From: Flavobacteriales bacterium UBA6051
Lineage (GTDB): Bacteria; Bacteroidota; Bacteroidia; Flavobacteriales_D; Crocinitomicaceae
Direction of reading: 5' to 3'
Length of the DNA stretch: 64,000 nt
Assembly (NCBI GenBank): GCA_002427735.1
Contig: DIYP01000016.1
Coordinates: 372,001-436,000, forward strand
Below the pieces are notes generated by a model. The model was not told the DNA's origin and ran no database searches. It worked only from the letters and a program-made list of their open reading frames with translations. Shown here piece by piece: positions 25,613-34,689 of the stretch. The first letter of the stretch is position 1. Each line of letters starts with the position of its first letter. Position numbers and translations under genes: made by a program.

Positions 25613-27242
25613 GTCGATTCAACTGATTTCATTCATCTTTATTCTCACGCTTTCTTTTCGTGGGATGGCGCAATCAAATGGATTCGAAGTTATTCGAAGC
25701 CTTGAGCAACTCAATCAAATCTACGAACACCTCGCCAAGTACTATGTAGATGATATCCAAACGGGCAATCTATCGAAGACTGCCATCGATGCAATGCTAA
25801 AAGAACTGGATCCCTACACGGTTTATTATCATGAATCCAACATTGAGGATTATCAGTTAATGACAACAGGGCAATATGGGGGTATTGGTGCACTTATCCG
25901 AAAAAATGACGATTATGTTTATGTTTCCGAACCTTATGAAGGGAATCCTGCTCAGGAGGCAGGATTAAAAGCAGGAGATAAAATTCTGGAAATTGATGGT
26001 AAATCAATGAAAGAAAAGCCATCATCGGAGGTGTCTGCATCTCTCAAAGGTCCAAAAGGGACAGATGTTAAGCTATTAATTGAACGAAATGGCGGTGAAA
26101 AGAAAACAATTACCATCAATAGAGATGAAATAAAACTCCCTGATGTACCGTATTCTGGTATGTTAAATAGTGAAGTCGGTTACATAAAGCTGAATAGCTT
26201 CACGCGAACTGCCTCTGCAGATGTTAAAACGGCGTACGCCAAACTGAAAGATGACGGAATGCAAAAGCTTGTTCTCGACTTACGAGGAAATGGCGGTGGG
26301 CTTCTAATTGAAGCTGTCCGAATAGTAAACATGTTTGTTCCTAAAGGTGAAGTAATTGTGACAACTCAAGGGCGTGTTACAGAGGAAAATCGAACATACA
26401 GAACCATGGATGACCCCATGGACCTTAACATTCCCGTTGTTGTACTTGTAAATGAAGGCTCAGCTTCCGCCAGTGAAATCGTTTCAGGAAGTCTGCAGGA
26501 TCTTGACAGAGCTGTAATTGTTGGAACGCGTTCGTTTGGGAAAGGCTTGGTTCAACGCACCTATGATCTTGCCTATGGAGCAAAGGTTAAATTGACAATT
26601 GCCAAGTATTATACGCCTTCAGGAAGATGCGTTCAGCGATTGGAATATTATGATCGCGCAGATGGTGAGATTCCCGAGGAGATTCCGGATTCACTTATCA
26701 AGATTTTTAAAACTAAAAATGGACGCGATGTAATTGACGGGCGTGGGATTGAACCGGACATTGAAGTTGATCAGAAAGATTTGAGTAGGTTGGCGGCCAC
26801 TATCATGGGAAATAATATTCTCTTCGATTTCGCCACAGATTATTATTATGCTCATGAGACCATTGCTCCGGCATCTGAATTCAGTCTGACAAAAGATGAG
26901 TACGAAGCGTTTAAAAGCTACGTATTAGAACAAGAGTTTACCTATTCTACTGCATCTGAAGAGATGCTCAAAAAAATGAGAAAGGTAGCAGAAGATGAAG
27001 GTTTCTATGAAGATGCAAAATCTGAGTACGATGCTCTTATGGCCGCTGTTGTCCCGTCAAAGGAACGCGACCTTGAGAAGTTTAAGGATCAGATAACATC
27101 CATCCTTGAAAATGAAATTGTTTCGCGCTATTATTATCAAAGTGGTCGTGCAGAAAATGCCTTCCGCCAAGATGATTTCATCAAGGAATCTAAGTCGATT
27201 CTGGAAAATATTTCTGAGTACAATACTATTCTCGGGAATTAG
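25596..27242 (+). CDS. ctpA: S41 family C-terminal processing peptidase
   Basis: A 548-residue periplasmic serine protease. A signal peptide (ends GMAQ, about residue 26) is followed by a helical N-terminal domain, a PDZ domain at about 90-180 (EPYEGNPAQEAGLKAGDKIL) and the protease core at about 190-360, with the catalytic Ser in EGSASASEIV and Lys in RSFGKGLVQ. A C-terminal helical part follows. These enzymes cut envelope proteins near their C-termini. The start overlaps the rnpA stop, which suggests translational coupling. The enzyme family is certain; the substrate is not known. Confidence 0.94.
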   Translation: MNKSIKSIQLISFIFILTLSFRGMAQSNGFEVIRSLEQLNQIYEHLAKYYVDDIQTGNLSKTAIDAMLKELDPYTVYYHESNIEDYQLMTTGQYGGIGALIRKNDDYVYVSEPYEGNPAQEAGLKAGDKILEIDGKSMKEKPSSEVSASLKGPKGTDVKLLIERNGGEKKTITINRDEIKLPDVPYSGMLNSEVGYIKLNSFTRTASADVKTAYAKLKDDGMQKLVLDLRGNGGGLLIEAVRIVNMFVPKGEVIVTTQGRVTEENRTYRTMDDPMDLNIPVVVLVNEGSASASEIVSGSLQDLDRAVIVGTRSFGKGLVQRTYDLAYGAKVKLTIAKYYTPSGRCVQRLEYYDRADGEIPEEIPDSLIKIFKTKNGRDVIDGRGIEPDIEVDQKDLSRLAATIMGNNILFDFATDYYYAHETIAPASEFSLTKDEYEAFKSYVLEQEFTYSTASEEMLKKMRKVAEDEGFYEDAKSEYDALMAAVVPSKERDLEKFKDQITSILENEIVSRYYYQSGRAENAFRQDDFIKESKSILENISEYNTILGN

Positions 27243-27278
27243 TCGTTTGTAACTCAAACCAGAACTTCTACTTAATCT

Positions 27279-28832
27279 ATGTTGAGCCGATTTTTCGGAG
27301 ACAATATTCATCGTTATTTACATATCCTTGGGCTGTGTGGAGTAGCCTTCGGTATTCCAATGAATAAGGTGGTTATGTCGTCATCTATGGTTTTTATAGC
27401 TCTCAACATGGTGCTCGAAGCCAAATTCCTGGATTGGTGGAAAAACCTTAGAAGCAACCGTCTGTATTGGATTCTTGTTCTCTTTTTTATTCTTCATGTC
27501 ATCGCCATTCTTTGGTCGCAAAACACGGCTTATGCCTTCCATGATTTGAGAGTGAAAATTCCGTTGCTTGTTATCCCAACCATGATCGTCGCAAGACCAC
27601 TGAAAAGTCGCTTGGATTTTCATCTAGTTCTTGTTGCTTTTTTGGTGTCGGTACTCATCGTTTCCTTTATCAATTTCGGAATGTATCAGCACTGGTTTGG
27701 TGAACATCAATACGATGATATACGGGGAATGTCACTTTTCAACTCTCATGTAAGGTTTGGAATTATCGTTTCTATGGGCGTTGCCATTCTCTTGTACTTT
27801 TTAAAATTTTTACAATGGGGGAGACTCTTCGCACTAGCTCTTATTATCTGGCTTTCCTATTACACGTATTACAGTCAAGTAATCGCCGGTGTTGCCACAC
27901 TGGCTGGAGTTTTTTTAGCGTTTACCATTTATCTTCTTTGGGGTAGAAGAAAAGTGCTGGCATTAGGGCTTTTATCACTATTTTCATTGACTACCGTGGC
28001 AATTGGCATCTGGCTGTTCACTCCAATAAAGATTGATTCCGAAATTGTTAAAAATCTCCCAACACATACGGCAGAAGGTAATCTCTACGTTCATTACGAC
28101 CGAGTTATTTCTCCCGAAACCGGAACACCGTTGTATTGGTATTTGTGTGAGGAAGAACTGATTCGCGATTGGCCAAAGCGCTCTTCAATACCTTATGAAG
28201 GTTTAGACAATAAGCAGCAACCCATTCGTTTTACATTGATGCGTTATTTGACATCAAAAGAACTTACGAAAGATGCTGAAGGCCTTGCTCGTTTGTCTGA
28301 TGAAGAAATCGACTTAATTGAAAGCGGAGTAGCTAGTTCAAAGAACTACGGACTCATTGGGCGATTGTATGGAATAAAGTACCAGCTTATCAATGAGCAA
28401 GACCCTAATGGAAACTCGCTTCTTGAGCGCATGGAATATTGGAAAGCAGGTGCGGGAATCTTTGCACAAAATGTATTACTCGGAGTTGGTACTGGAGATG
28501 TACAAGACGAATTTAATCGTTATTACCAAGAGAATAATTCTCCACTTAGCGAGGAAAACAGGCATAGAACCCATAATATGTACTTAACGGTAGGACTCAC
28601 ATTTGGAATTCCAGGGCTTCTCATTTTTCTGTGGTTTCATTTCAAAATGATGACTACCAACATTTCAAAAAAAGAAATACTCGGTGTGCTTTTCTTAACA
28701 ATAGCACTAATTTCTTTTTTGACTGAAGATACGCTGGAGACGCAAACAGGAGTAGTGTTCTGCGCCTTTTTTTACGGCCTTTTTTGTTCGGTTCTTCCCT
28801 CTGACCGCACAACGAACAACTCGATTCGTTAA
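27279..28832 (+). CDS. O-antigen ligase/polymerase-like membrane protein
   Basis: A 517-residue protein with about 10-12 hydrophobic helices and a large hydrophilic loop (about 240-385) before the conserved C-terminal motif HRTHNMYLTVGLTFGIPG. HN-Y-L followed by a GIPG turn is typical of the Wzy/WaaL superfamily, which transfers or polymerises lipid-linked glycans on the periplasmic face. Whether it ligates O-antigen or an extracellular polysaccharide cannot be told, because no glycan synthesis genes are nearby. It follows the protease by 36 bases. Confidence 0.8.
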   Translation: MLSRFFGDNIHRYLHILGLCGVAFGIPMNKVVMSSSMVFIALNMVLEAKFLDWWKNLRSNRLYWILVLFFILHVIAILWSQNTAYAFHDLRVKIPLLVIPTMIVARPLKSRLDFHLVLVAFLVSVLIVSFINFGMYQHWFGEHQYDDIRGMSLFNSHVRFGIIVSMGVAILLYFLKFLQWGRLFALALIIWLSYYTYYSQVIAGVATLAGVFLAFTIYLLWGRRKVLALGLLSLFSLTTVAIGIWLFTPIKIDSEIVKNLPTHTAEGNLYVHYDRVISPETGTPLYWYLCEEELIRDWPKRSSIPYEGLDNKQQPIRFTLMRYLTSKELTKDAEGLARLSDEEIDLIESGVASSKNYGLIGRLYGIKYQLINEQDPNGNSLLERMEYWKAGAGIFAQNVLLGVGTGDVQDEFNRYYQENNSPLSEENRHRTHNMYLTVGLTFGIPGLLIFLWFHFKMMTTNISKKEILGVLFLTIALISFLTEDTLETQTGVVFCAFFYGLFCSVLPSDRTTNNSIR

Positions 28833-28842
28833 GACGGAATAA

Positions 28843-28860
28843 GCTCTTTCCCCAAAGAGC
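28843..28860. promoter_or_regulatory. Inverted repeat upstream of mgtE
   Basis: A perfect 7-bp inverted repeat (28843-28849 with 28854-28860, CCCC loop) starts 10 bp after the stop of the O-antigen ligase-like gene and ends 13 bp before the mgtE -7 box. It lacks a T-run, so an operator over the -33 region is more likely than a terminator. Confidence 0.4.
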
Positions 28861-28873
28861 GATTCAAAAGTGT

Positions 28874-28881
28874 TAACTTTG
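28874..28881 (+). promoter_or_regulatory. -7 box of the mgtE gene
   Basis: TAACTTTG matches TAnnTTTG exactly and ends 16 bases before the mgtE start codon. No TTG is seen at the usual -33 spacing. Confidence 0.5.
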
Positions 28882-28897
28882 CAGCAAATTTTCGTCC

Positions 28898-30250
28898 ATG
28901 CGGTTCGAATTGACCAAAGAATATCTTGATGCCCTGCAGCTTGCAATAGCAAAGCAGGATGTCGCATGGATGAAAGAGCATGTTTTCGAACTTCATTACG
29001 CAGATATTGGCGCAATGATGGATGAGCTCGAACATGAAGAAGCAGCCTATGTGTATGGCCTACTCGATGAGGAAACGCAAGGAGACTTGCTCATGGAATT
29101 GGATGAGGATCTTCGCGAGTACGTCATTAATACTTTTTCTTCTAAGGAAATTGCTGATCAGATTACACAAATGGATTCTGATGATGCCGCTGACCTCATC
29201 AATGAACTCCCTGAAGAAAAGATTGAGGAAATCATCTCGCATATCGATGATGATGAAGCTGCTGAAGACCTGGTTGATCTTTTAAATTACGACCCGGACA
29301 CCGCTGGTGGTCTAATGCAGAAAGAGTTTATTCAGGCCCGAATTGATTGGCCTGTAAACCGATGCGTGGTAGAGTTAAGAAGACAAGCCGAAGATGTAGA
29401 AAAGATATTTACCATTTACGTAGTCGACGATACGAACAAGCTTCTCGGCTTCTTATCACTTAAACGCCTATTGTTCGCAAGTCCAACCACAAAAATTGCC
29501 GATCTGTATCAGGATAAGAATGTTATTTCGGTGAAAACAAGCGACGATAGTGAAGATGTAGCGAAAATAATGGAGAAATATGACCTCGTTTCTATTCCTG
29601 TTGTGGATTTGCAGAATAAGCTGGTTGGTCGAATCACCATTGATGACGTCGTTGATGTAATTATGGATGAAGCAGACAAAGATTTCCAACTTGCTTCTGG
29701 TATTTCCGAGAATATCGAATCCAGTGATAGCGTATGGAGAATCTCACGCGCAAGAATGCCATGGTTATTGATAGGAATGTTAGGTGGAATATTTGGGGCT
29801 CAGGTCATCTCAGGATTTGAAGGAGGAATCAGTAAAGTTCCGGCACTTGCCTTCTTTATCCCACTTATCACAGCAATGGGAGGAAATGTTGGCGTGCAAT
29901 CATCAGCTATTGTTGTTCAATCGCTAGCAAGAGGAACTGACCAGTTTGGATCCATCTTAAAGAAAATTGGAAAGGAATCACTTGTAGGTGTCGTTAATGG
30001 GTTGGTGCTGTCTATTATCATTTATGGCATTGCACATTTCTTTGACAGTTCGACACTCGGACTTGTTGTAAGCATATCACTTTTTACGGTTATCTTATTC
30101 GCCGCAGTCTTTGGGACGTTGATTCCACTTTTGCTGAACAAATACAAAATAGATCCTGCTTTAGCCACAGGTCCCTTTATCACAACCCTCAATGATGTTC
30201 TTGGTCTTTTCATTTATTTGACCATCGGTATCTTAATGTACGGTGTATAA
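28898..30250 (+). CDS. mgtE: Magnesium transporter MgtE
   Basis: MgtE is a homodimeric, Mg2+-gated Mg2+ channel of the inner membrane. The 450-residue protein has the acidic N domain (about 10-125, repeats of DxDDAADLINEL type), the CBS pair (about 135-255, with ITIDDVVDVIMDEAD at the end, leading into the plug helix) and five membrane helices (about 285-450) including the pore motif GGNVGVQSSAIVVQSLARG. All key segments are present and the length is normal. The start is supported by the -7 box 16 bases upstream. The stop overlaps the start of the next gene (TAATG), so both are co-translated. Confidence 0.96.
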   Translation: MRFELTKEYLDALQLAIAKQDVAWMKEHVFELHYADIGAMMDELEHEEAAYVYGLLDEETQGDLLMELDEDLREYVINTFSSKEIADQITQMDSDDAADLINELPEEKIEEIISHIDDDEAAEDLVDLLNYDPDTAGGLMQKEFIQARIDWPVNRCVVELRRQAEDVEKIFTIYVVDDTNKLLGFLSLKRLLFASPTTKIADLYQDKNVISVKTSDDSEDVAKIMEKYDLVSIPVVDLQNKLVGRITIDDVVDVIMDEADKDFQLASGISENIESSDSVWRISRARMPWLLIGMLGGIFGAQVISGFEGGISKVPALAFFIPLITAMGGNVGVQSSAIVVQSLARGTDQFGSILKKIGKESLVGVVNGLVLSIIIYGIAHFFDSSTLGLVVSISLFTVILFAAVFGTLIPLLLNKYKIDPALATGPFITTLNDVLGLFIYLTIGILMYGV

Positions 30251-31182
30251 TGAGGGTTATATTTCTAGACACGGTACATCCTATTCTGGAGGAGCGTTTG
30301 ACAGGTAAAGGATACGAATGCATTGACGCTACTTCATTATCCAAAGACGAATGCTTGAATCTTATCACTGATGCCGTGGGTATTGTCATTCGATCACGAT
30401 TTCGAATGGACAGGAGCTTTCTTGACAGCGCTGTAAATCTGAAGTTCATAGCACGCTCGGGAGCTGGCATGGAAAATATTGATGAAGCCTATTGTCAATC
30501 TCGAAATATTGAACTCTATAACGCCCCGGAAGGAAATAGAAATGCAGTTGGGGAACATGCCTTGGGAATGTTACTCGCTCTATTCAATAAACTACATACT
30601 GCGGATGTTGAAGTCCGAAATGGTCAATGGAACCGAGAGCGTAATCGTGGCATTGAACTGGATGGAAAAACAGTGGGAATAATCGGTTACGGAAACAATG
30701 GATCCGCATTTGCCAGAAAACTACGCGGCTTTGATGTGACCGTTCTCGCTTTCGATAAGTACAAGAAGGGCTATGGTGATGACCACGTATCTGAGGTCAG
30801 CATGGATGAGCTCTTTGCCCAATGCGATGTGATTAGTTTTCACATTCCTCAAACAGAAGAGACGCTTTACTTAGCGGATGAATCATTCTTTGCTTCATTT
30901 CAAAAACCTATATACTTGATCAACCTTGCGCGGGGAAAAGTAGTGAAGACCAGTGCCCTCGTTTCGGCTTTAAAGAATGGGAAAGTGCTAGGTGCATGTC
31001 TAGACGTATTGGAATATGAAAAGGCCAGCTTTGAGTCGTTTTTTGATCAGGAAATGAATGATGATTTTAAGTACTTGCTGGCTTCAAAAAATATTATTCT
31101 CTCTCCACATGTAGGTGGATGGACACATGAAAGCTACTTTAAACTCAGCAATGTACTTGCTGATAAAATACTCAAGCAGTAA
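30250..31182 (+). CDS. NAD-dependent D-2-hydroxyacid dehydrogenase (SerA-like)
   Basis: A 310-residue enzyme of the D-isomer-specific 2-hydroxyacid dehydrogenase family. It shows the NAD-binding Gly motif GYGNNGSAFARKL, the catalytic Arg in INLARGKVV, Glu in DVLEYE and His in SPHVGGWTHES. The closest familiar pattern is phosphoglycerate dehydrogenase without the regulatory ACT domain, but glyoxylate or hydroxypyruvate reduction is also possible. It overlaps the mgtE stop by one base. A weak hairpin with a T-run follows the stop. Confidence 0.85.
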   Translation: MRVIFLDTVHPILEERLTGKGYECIDATSLSKDECLNLITDAVGIVIRSRFRMDRSFLDSAVNLKFIARSGAGMENIDEAYCQSRNIELYNAPEGNRNAVGEHALGMLLALFNKLHTADVEVRNGQWNRERNRGIELDGKTVGIIGYGNNGSAFARKLRGFDVTVLAFDKYKKGYGDDHVSEVSMDELFAQCDVISFHIPQTEETLYLADESFFASFQKPIYLINLARGKVVKTSALVSALKNGKVLGACLDVLEYEKASFESFFDQEMNDDFKYLLASKNIILSPHVGGWTHESYFKLSNVLADKILKQ

Positions 31183-31193
31183 ATGCTTTTTTT
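31174..31193 (+). terminator. Weak terminator after the hydroxyacid dehydrogenase gene
   Basis: A 5-bp stem (31174-31178 with 31184-31188) with a 5-base loop is followed by a run of T. It overlaps the stop codon. The short stem makes it weak. Confidence 0.3.
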
Positions 31194-31221
31194 GTTAGCT
31201 TTAAGAAACCTAATTTGAGCC

Positions 31222-31908
31222 ATGAAAAGTTCTCACGCTGCTATTTCAATCATTGTTGGTGTAATTTCCATCATTCTCGCCATTGTTCGGTATAATAATC
31301 GTCCAAGTATTTCAGACCAAATGAATGACTCCAACTTTATGGAGAACATTCAGAATACTGCAAGAAATATGGGCTTGGAGCCCGATTTCCGACTAAAGGT
31401 TGAGTTACTCAATGTTCCTATTTCTCTCGATAAAATTCCGAATGATATCGATGACCTGTTTGCTCTCGAATCGCAGTATAAAGACGATGCTGGCAACATT
31501 TATGAAATCGGCAGACAAGACAAATTCAAACTAATCAAAGACGATCATTATAAAAAAGTAAAAAGCCACCTGGAAGCGATTGCATCTGGAACTGAAAATG
31601 CAAATGAGTCAATGGCTATCATGCAGCTTGTACTGGTGACCAATGCTAATTCTCTTTCCCCAATTAAGACCTACTTTTATGATTTCGATGGGCTACAGGC
31701 AAATATGCAATTTGCCAAGCCATTTGAAACAATGATTTTCGTTAAATCTTTCGATGGAATTGCCATGGATGATTACGCCACCATTGGTTACCATGAAGAC
31801 ATGTCGGATGAGGATAAATCGATGCGAGTTGATGCGGTTTTGGATTCGATTACGCTCAATAACAATATGGTACTTTTAAAAACCTTACCACCCGAGCCAG
31901 ACGTTTAG
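31222..31908 (+). CDS. Uncharacterised membrane-anchored protein
   Basis: I do not recognise a family. The 228-residue protein begins with one hydrophobic segment (about 5-22) that serves as an N-terminal anchor, followed by a soluble domain rich in Asp and Asn with sections such as MQLVLVTNANS and MIFVKSFDGIAMDDY. There is no lipobox. It is about 40 bases after the dehydrogenase gene, so may be co-transcribed or separate. Its stop overlaps the stop of the convergent methyltransferase gene by 4 bases. Confidence 0.7.
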   Translation: MKSSHAAISIIVGVISIILAIVRYNNRPSISDQMNDSNFMENIQNTARNMGLEPDFRLKVELLNVPISLDKIPNDIDDLFALESQYKDDAGNIYEIGRQDKFKLIKDDHYKKVKSHLEAIASGTENANESMAIMQLVLVTNANSLSPIKTYFYDFDGLQANMQFAKPFETMIFVKSFDGIAMDDYATIGYHEDMSDEDKSMRVDAVLDSITLNNNMVLLKTLPPEPDV

Positions 31909-32756
31909 TCATTTTTGACGCGAAGCAAGTTTCCGTAATATAACTCCTTCCCGGTAGTTGTTTTCATCCACAACTCACTCACTTGGTAGGTCTGGTGATT
32001 AAAGTGCTTATCAGCAAGGCTGCGCAACATTTCCAAACTCACTTTGGGAGAATATGTGTTGAGAATCAGAAAACCACTTTTCCCTATTAAGCTGGCTGCT
32101 GCTTCCATTAATTCATCCAACTTATCCTCCAATTTCCATTTTTCTTTTTTGGCACCAATCCCCCATGCTGGCGGATCCATAATTATACCTGAAAATGAGT
32201 GGCCTCGCTTTACTTCTCTTTTTGCAAACTTAAGTGCATCTTCATGCACCCACTTAATATTGGATAAACCAGAAAGCTCCATGTTCTCTCTTGCCCAACC
32301 GATGAGCTGTTTGACAGAATCGACATGCAATACTTCTGCTCCGCAATTCTGTGCCATAAGTGATGCAGCCCCCGTGTATGCAAATAAATTTAAGAAGCGA
32401 TCATCTTCTGCTAAAAAATCCCTGATAAAATCCCAATTAGCGCGTTGTTCAGGGAAAAGTCCTATATGCTTGAATTTAGTCAAGTGCAGTTGAAAGGACA
32501 GTCCCTCATAACTCACTGACCATTTCTCTGGAGCATTAAGTTTTCGTCTTTTCCATTCACCAGTTGTCTTTCCCTTGGGTACAAATTCCCAATGCGCCAA
32601 TTGCGCCCATTCATCAAACGATTTTACCGAATTAAAATAAGCTTGTACTTCTGGGCGAATAGTTATGATATCTCCCCACCTCTCTAACTTCTTACCACCA
32701 CCGGCATCGATGAGCTCATAGTGTTCCCAACCAGTTGTGTATAGCCTATCACTCAT
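31905..32756 (-). CDS. Class I SAM-dependent methyltransferase, RlmI/RlmK-like
   Basis: A 283-residue methyltransferase. The SAM-binding motif I is FLNLFAYTGAASLMA, followed by the acidic residue in VLHVDSVKQ, and the catalytic-region motif is DPPAWG, as in rRNA and other nucleic-acid methylases of the RlmI/RlmK type. The N-terminal part has beta-rich sequence, but no PUA domain like E. coli RlmI, so the target is uncertain. A cytosine in 23S rRNA is the likely substrate by family. It is the last gene in the ridA transcript on this strand. Confidence 0.8.
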   Translation of the reverse strand: MSDRLYTTGWEHYELIDAGGGKKLERWGDIITIRPEVQAYFNSVKSFDEWAQLAHWEFVPKGKTTGEWKRRKLNAPEKWSVSYEGLSFQLHLTKFKHIGLFPEQRANWDFIRDFLAEDDRFLNLFAYTGAASLMAQNCGAEVLHVDSVKQLIGWARENMELSGLSNIKWVHEDALKFAKREVKRGHSFSGIIMDPPAWGIGAKKEKWKLEDKLDELMEAAASLIGKSGFLILNTYSPKVSLEMLRSLADKHFNHQTYQVSELWMKTTTGKELYYGNLLRVKND

Positions 32757-32786
32757 TGGATAATGAATGCTCCGATTTAAGAACTA

Positions 32787-33365
32787 TTATCTGCGCGGAG
32801 TTTTTCTTCGTCCTCCCATCATCTGAGCCATGCGCATTTGATTCTTGGATGGAGCCACCTGCAGTTGTCGCTGCATTTGATTGATTTGATCTTTCATCAT
32901 CCCAGATGAATCAAGTTTTTTCGCTTCGGAAAGCAAAGAAAGTGCTTCCTTTTTTCTTCCAGTTTGCGCACAAATTCCAGCAAGGTGCATACGTGCAACC
33001 GCATTGTCTTGACCTGTTCTTAGTCCCAAAGTCATTGCTTTTCGAAGCATCTGCTCACTTTGTGCCAGTCCAAGCTCCTGTGTATTCAAAACAGCCTTCA
33101 AAAACACAACATAAGCGTGCTGCTTGCGAGGTAAAAACTGTGGAGCAGAAATCTTATTGATATAGCGCTTGGCCTTATCAGTATCACCTGTTCGCATCGC
33201 ATTCAATGCCAGAATCATGTTTTCATTTCTAAAAAATGAAAAACCAACAAAAATCAATGGAATGATCATGGTTATTCCCCACCCCCAATATCCTGTATAG
33301 AACAGGAAAAACGTACTCACTAAAATACCCAATGCAATGGCGCATCGTACAATAAATCCTAACAT
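32787..33365 (-). CDS. Membrane protein with tetratricopeptide-like helices
   Basis: A 192-residue protein. Two hydrophobic segments at about 3-24 and 27-45 form a hairpin in the membrane. The rest is helical with TPR-like spacing (ALNAMRTGDTDKAKRYINKI, ARMHLAGICAQTGRKKEALSLLSEAKKLD), and the C-terminus is basic (GGRRKTPRR). TPRs mediate protein contacts; the partner is not known. It starts 6 bases after the ridA stop and 30 bases before the methyltransferase, so one operon is likely. Confidence 0.75.
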   Translation of the reverse strand: MLGFIVRCAIALGILVSTFFLFYTGYWGWGITMIIPLIFVGFSFFRNENMILALNAMRTGDTDKAKRYINKISAPQFLPRKQHAYVVFLKAVLNTQELGLAQSEQMLRKAMTLGLRTGQDNAVARMHLAGICAQTGRKKEALSLLSEAKKLDSSGMMKDQINQMQRQLQVAPSKNQMRMAQMMGGRRKTPRR

Positions 33366-33371
33366 ATCTTT

Positions 33372-33809
33372 TTAACTCTTAATTGTTGCAATACACTTCA
33401 ATTCAATGGCAATTGGTGTTGGCAAAGAATTGATTTCAACCGTCGTTCTACACGGTAGGTTATCCTTAAAGTATTCGGCGTAAATCTTATTGTATACATG
33501 AAAGTCACGCTTCATATTGACTAAAAAAACAGTCACATCTACGAGCTGATCCCAACTGGAACCAGATTCTTCCAAAATAACCTTAACATTATCGAAAACA
33601 CTTCGACATTGTGCCTCAAAATCGAACGCTAAGAAATTTCCATTTTTATCTAGTTTTAGTTCTGGCACAGCAGAATCAATCTCGTCTGATCCTGCAACAC
33701 GCGGCCCAACTCCTGACAAAAACAATAAGTCACCAACTCTACGCGCGTGCGGATACAATCCTACAGGCTTTGGCGCCTTATCTGTTGAAATTTTGTTTAC
33801 GTCTGACAT
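33372..33809 (-). CDS. ridA: RidA family enamine/imine deaminase
   Basis: A 145-residue protein of the YjgF/YER057c/UK114 family. RidA hydrolyses reactive enamines and imines formed by PLP enzymes such as threonine dehydratase. Visible are LFLSGVGPRV, the catalytic Arg in LPCRTTVEINSLP and Glu in IAIELKCIA. The sequence is slightly longer than typical RidA and belongs to an Rid subgroup, so the exact substrate is uncertain. It is divergent from the lipoprotein gene at 33947. Confidence 0.85.
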   Translation of the reverse strand: MSDVNKISTDKAPKPVGLYPHARRVGDLLFLSGVGPRVAGSDEIDSAVPELKLDKNGNFLAFDFEAQCRSVFDNVKVILEESGSSWDQLVDVTVFLVNMKRDFHVYNKIYAEYFKDNLPCRTTVEINSLPTPIAIELKCIATIKS

Positions 33810-33914
33810 ACATTTTATTTGAAATGCAAATATAGCGTATTTACACTACAACGTAGCCTTTGAGATCAATATTGAATGGAGTTCCATGGCAAATACCGGA
33901 ATTCGGTCTTGTTT

Positions 33915-33942
33915 TTGCTTACAGGTGAAAAGTATACATTTG
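33915..33942 (+). promoter_or_regulatory. Promoter of the lipoprotein gene, probably leaderless
   Basis: TTG (33915-33917), 17 bases, then a perfect TACATTTG -7 box (33935-33942). The start codon begins only 4 bases later, so transcription should begin at or next to the ATG. Confidence 0.6.
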
Positions 33943-33946
33943 TAGT

Positions 33947-34621
33947 ATGACCTTACGCTGGTTTTTCATTTTATCGCTGCTGATCAGTCTAACGAGCTGT
34001 ATTGAAATCATTGATGACCTTTCCTTGAATGAAGATGGCAGCGGAACATTCAAGTACAATATCAACCTCAGCTCGAGCAAGGTGAAAATTAATTCGCTTC
34101 TTGCACTGGATAGTTTAGATGGTAAGCGTGTGCCTTCGCTAGAAGAAATTTCAGAAAAATTCAACAATGTAGTTGACCTTCTAAGAACAAAAGAAGGCAT
34201 CTCAGAAGTGACGTTCAGTGCTGATTACAACAATTATATTTTCAAGCTTAAATGTGATTTCAGCTCGCTCTCGGCATTGCAAAACGCCATACATGAAGTG
34301 ATTAAATCGGAAAATGGCAACAAAAGCTTACCTGAACTAGAAGAAACATGGTTGACCTTTGAAGAAGATAAGCTGGTTCGTTCTATTCCGCAAATTACTG
34401 TTCAAAAGGCAAAAGAAATAAACACAGAAGACCGTGCCTTGCTGAAAAATGGTTCATATACATCTATTACCAGATTCTATAAAGAAGTGGATCAATGCGA
34501 GAACGACCGCTGTGTTGTCTCTAAAAATCGAATGGCCGTAATGTTACGTACGGACCCATACTCGCTAACGCAAAATCCCAATCTGCTCGATAACGCCATT
34601 TATCTCGTCGCGTCTAATTAG
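33947..34621 (+). CDS. Uncharacterised lipoprotein
   Basis: A 224-residue protein with a short signal (hydrophobic 4-15) and lipobox LTSC with Cys18, so it should be lipidated and placed in the outer or inner membrane. After the Cys comes EIIDDLSLNEDGSGTFKYNINLS, a pattern of small Bacteroidota lipoproteins with a beta-strand-rich fold. Residues about 45-100 and 130-170 are amphipathic. I do not recognise a named domain. It is the first gene of a plus-strand group whose next two members are large exported proteins. Confidence 0.75.
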   Translation: MTLRWFFILSLLISLTSCIEIIDDLSLNEDGSGTFKYNINLSSSKVKINSLLALDSLDGKRVPSLEEISEKFNNVVDLLRTKEGISEVTFSADYNNYIFKLKCDFSSLSALQNAIHEVIKSENGNKSLPELEETWLTFEEDKLVRSIPQITVQKAKEINTEDRALLKNGSYTSITRFYKEVDQCENDRCVVSKNRMAVMLRTDPYSLTQNPNLLDNAIYLVASN

Positions 34622-34638
34622 TCAGGCTTCAAATTTTG

Positions 34639-34646
34639 TATTTTTG
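34639..34646 (+). promoter_or_regulatory. Putative -7 box before the exported protein gene at 34690
   Basis: TATTTTTG matches TAnnTTTG and lies 43 bases before the start codon. No clear TTG at -33, so weak support for a promoter internal to the group. Confidence 0.35.
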
Positions 34647-34689
34647 TGCATGTAATTCTCGTTCAATCAACGGGAAAAAGAAATCTACC

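Noticed and set aside
28833..28897. M-box type riboswitch before mgtE
   Set aside because: The space between the -7 box and the start codon is only 16 bases, too short for such an RNA.
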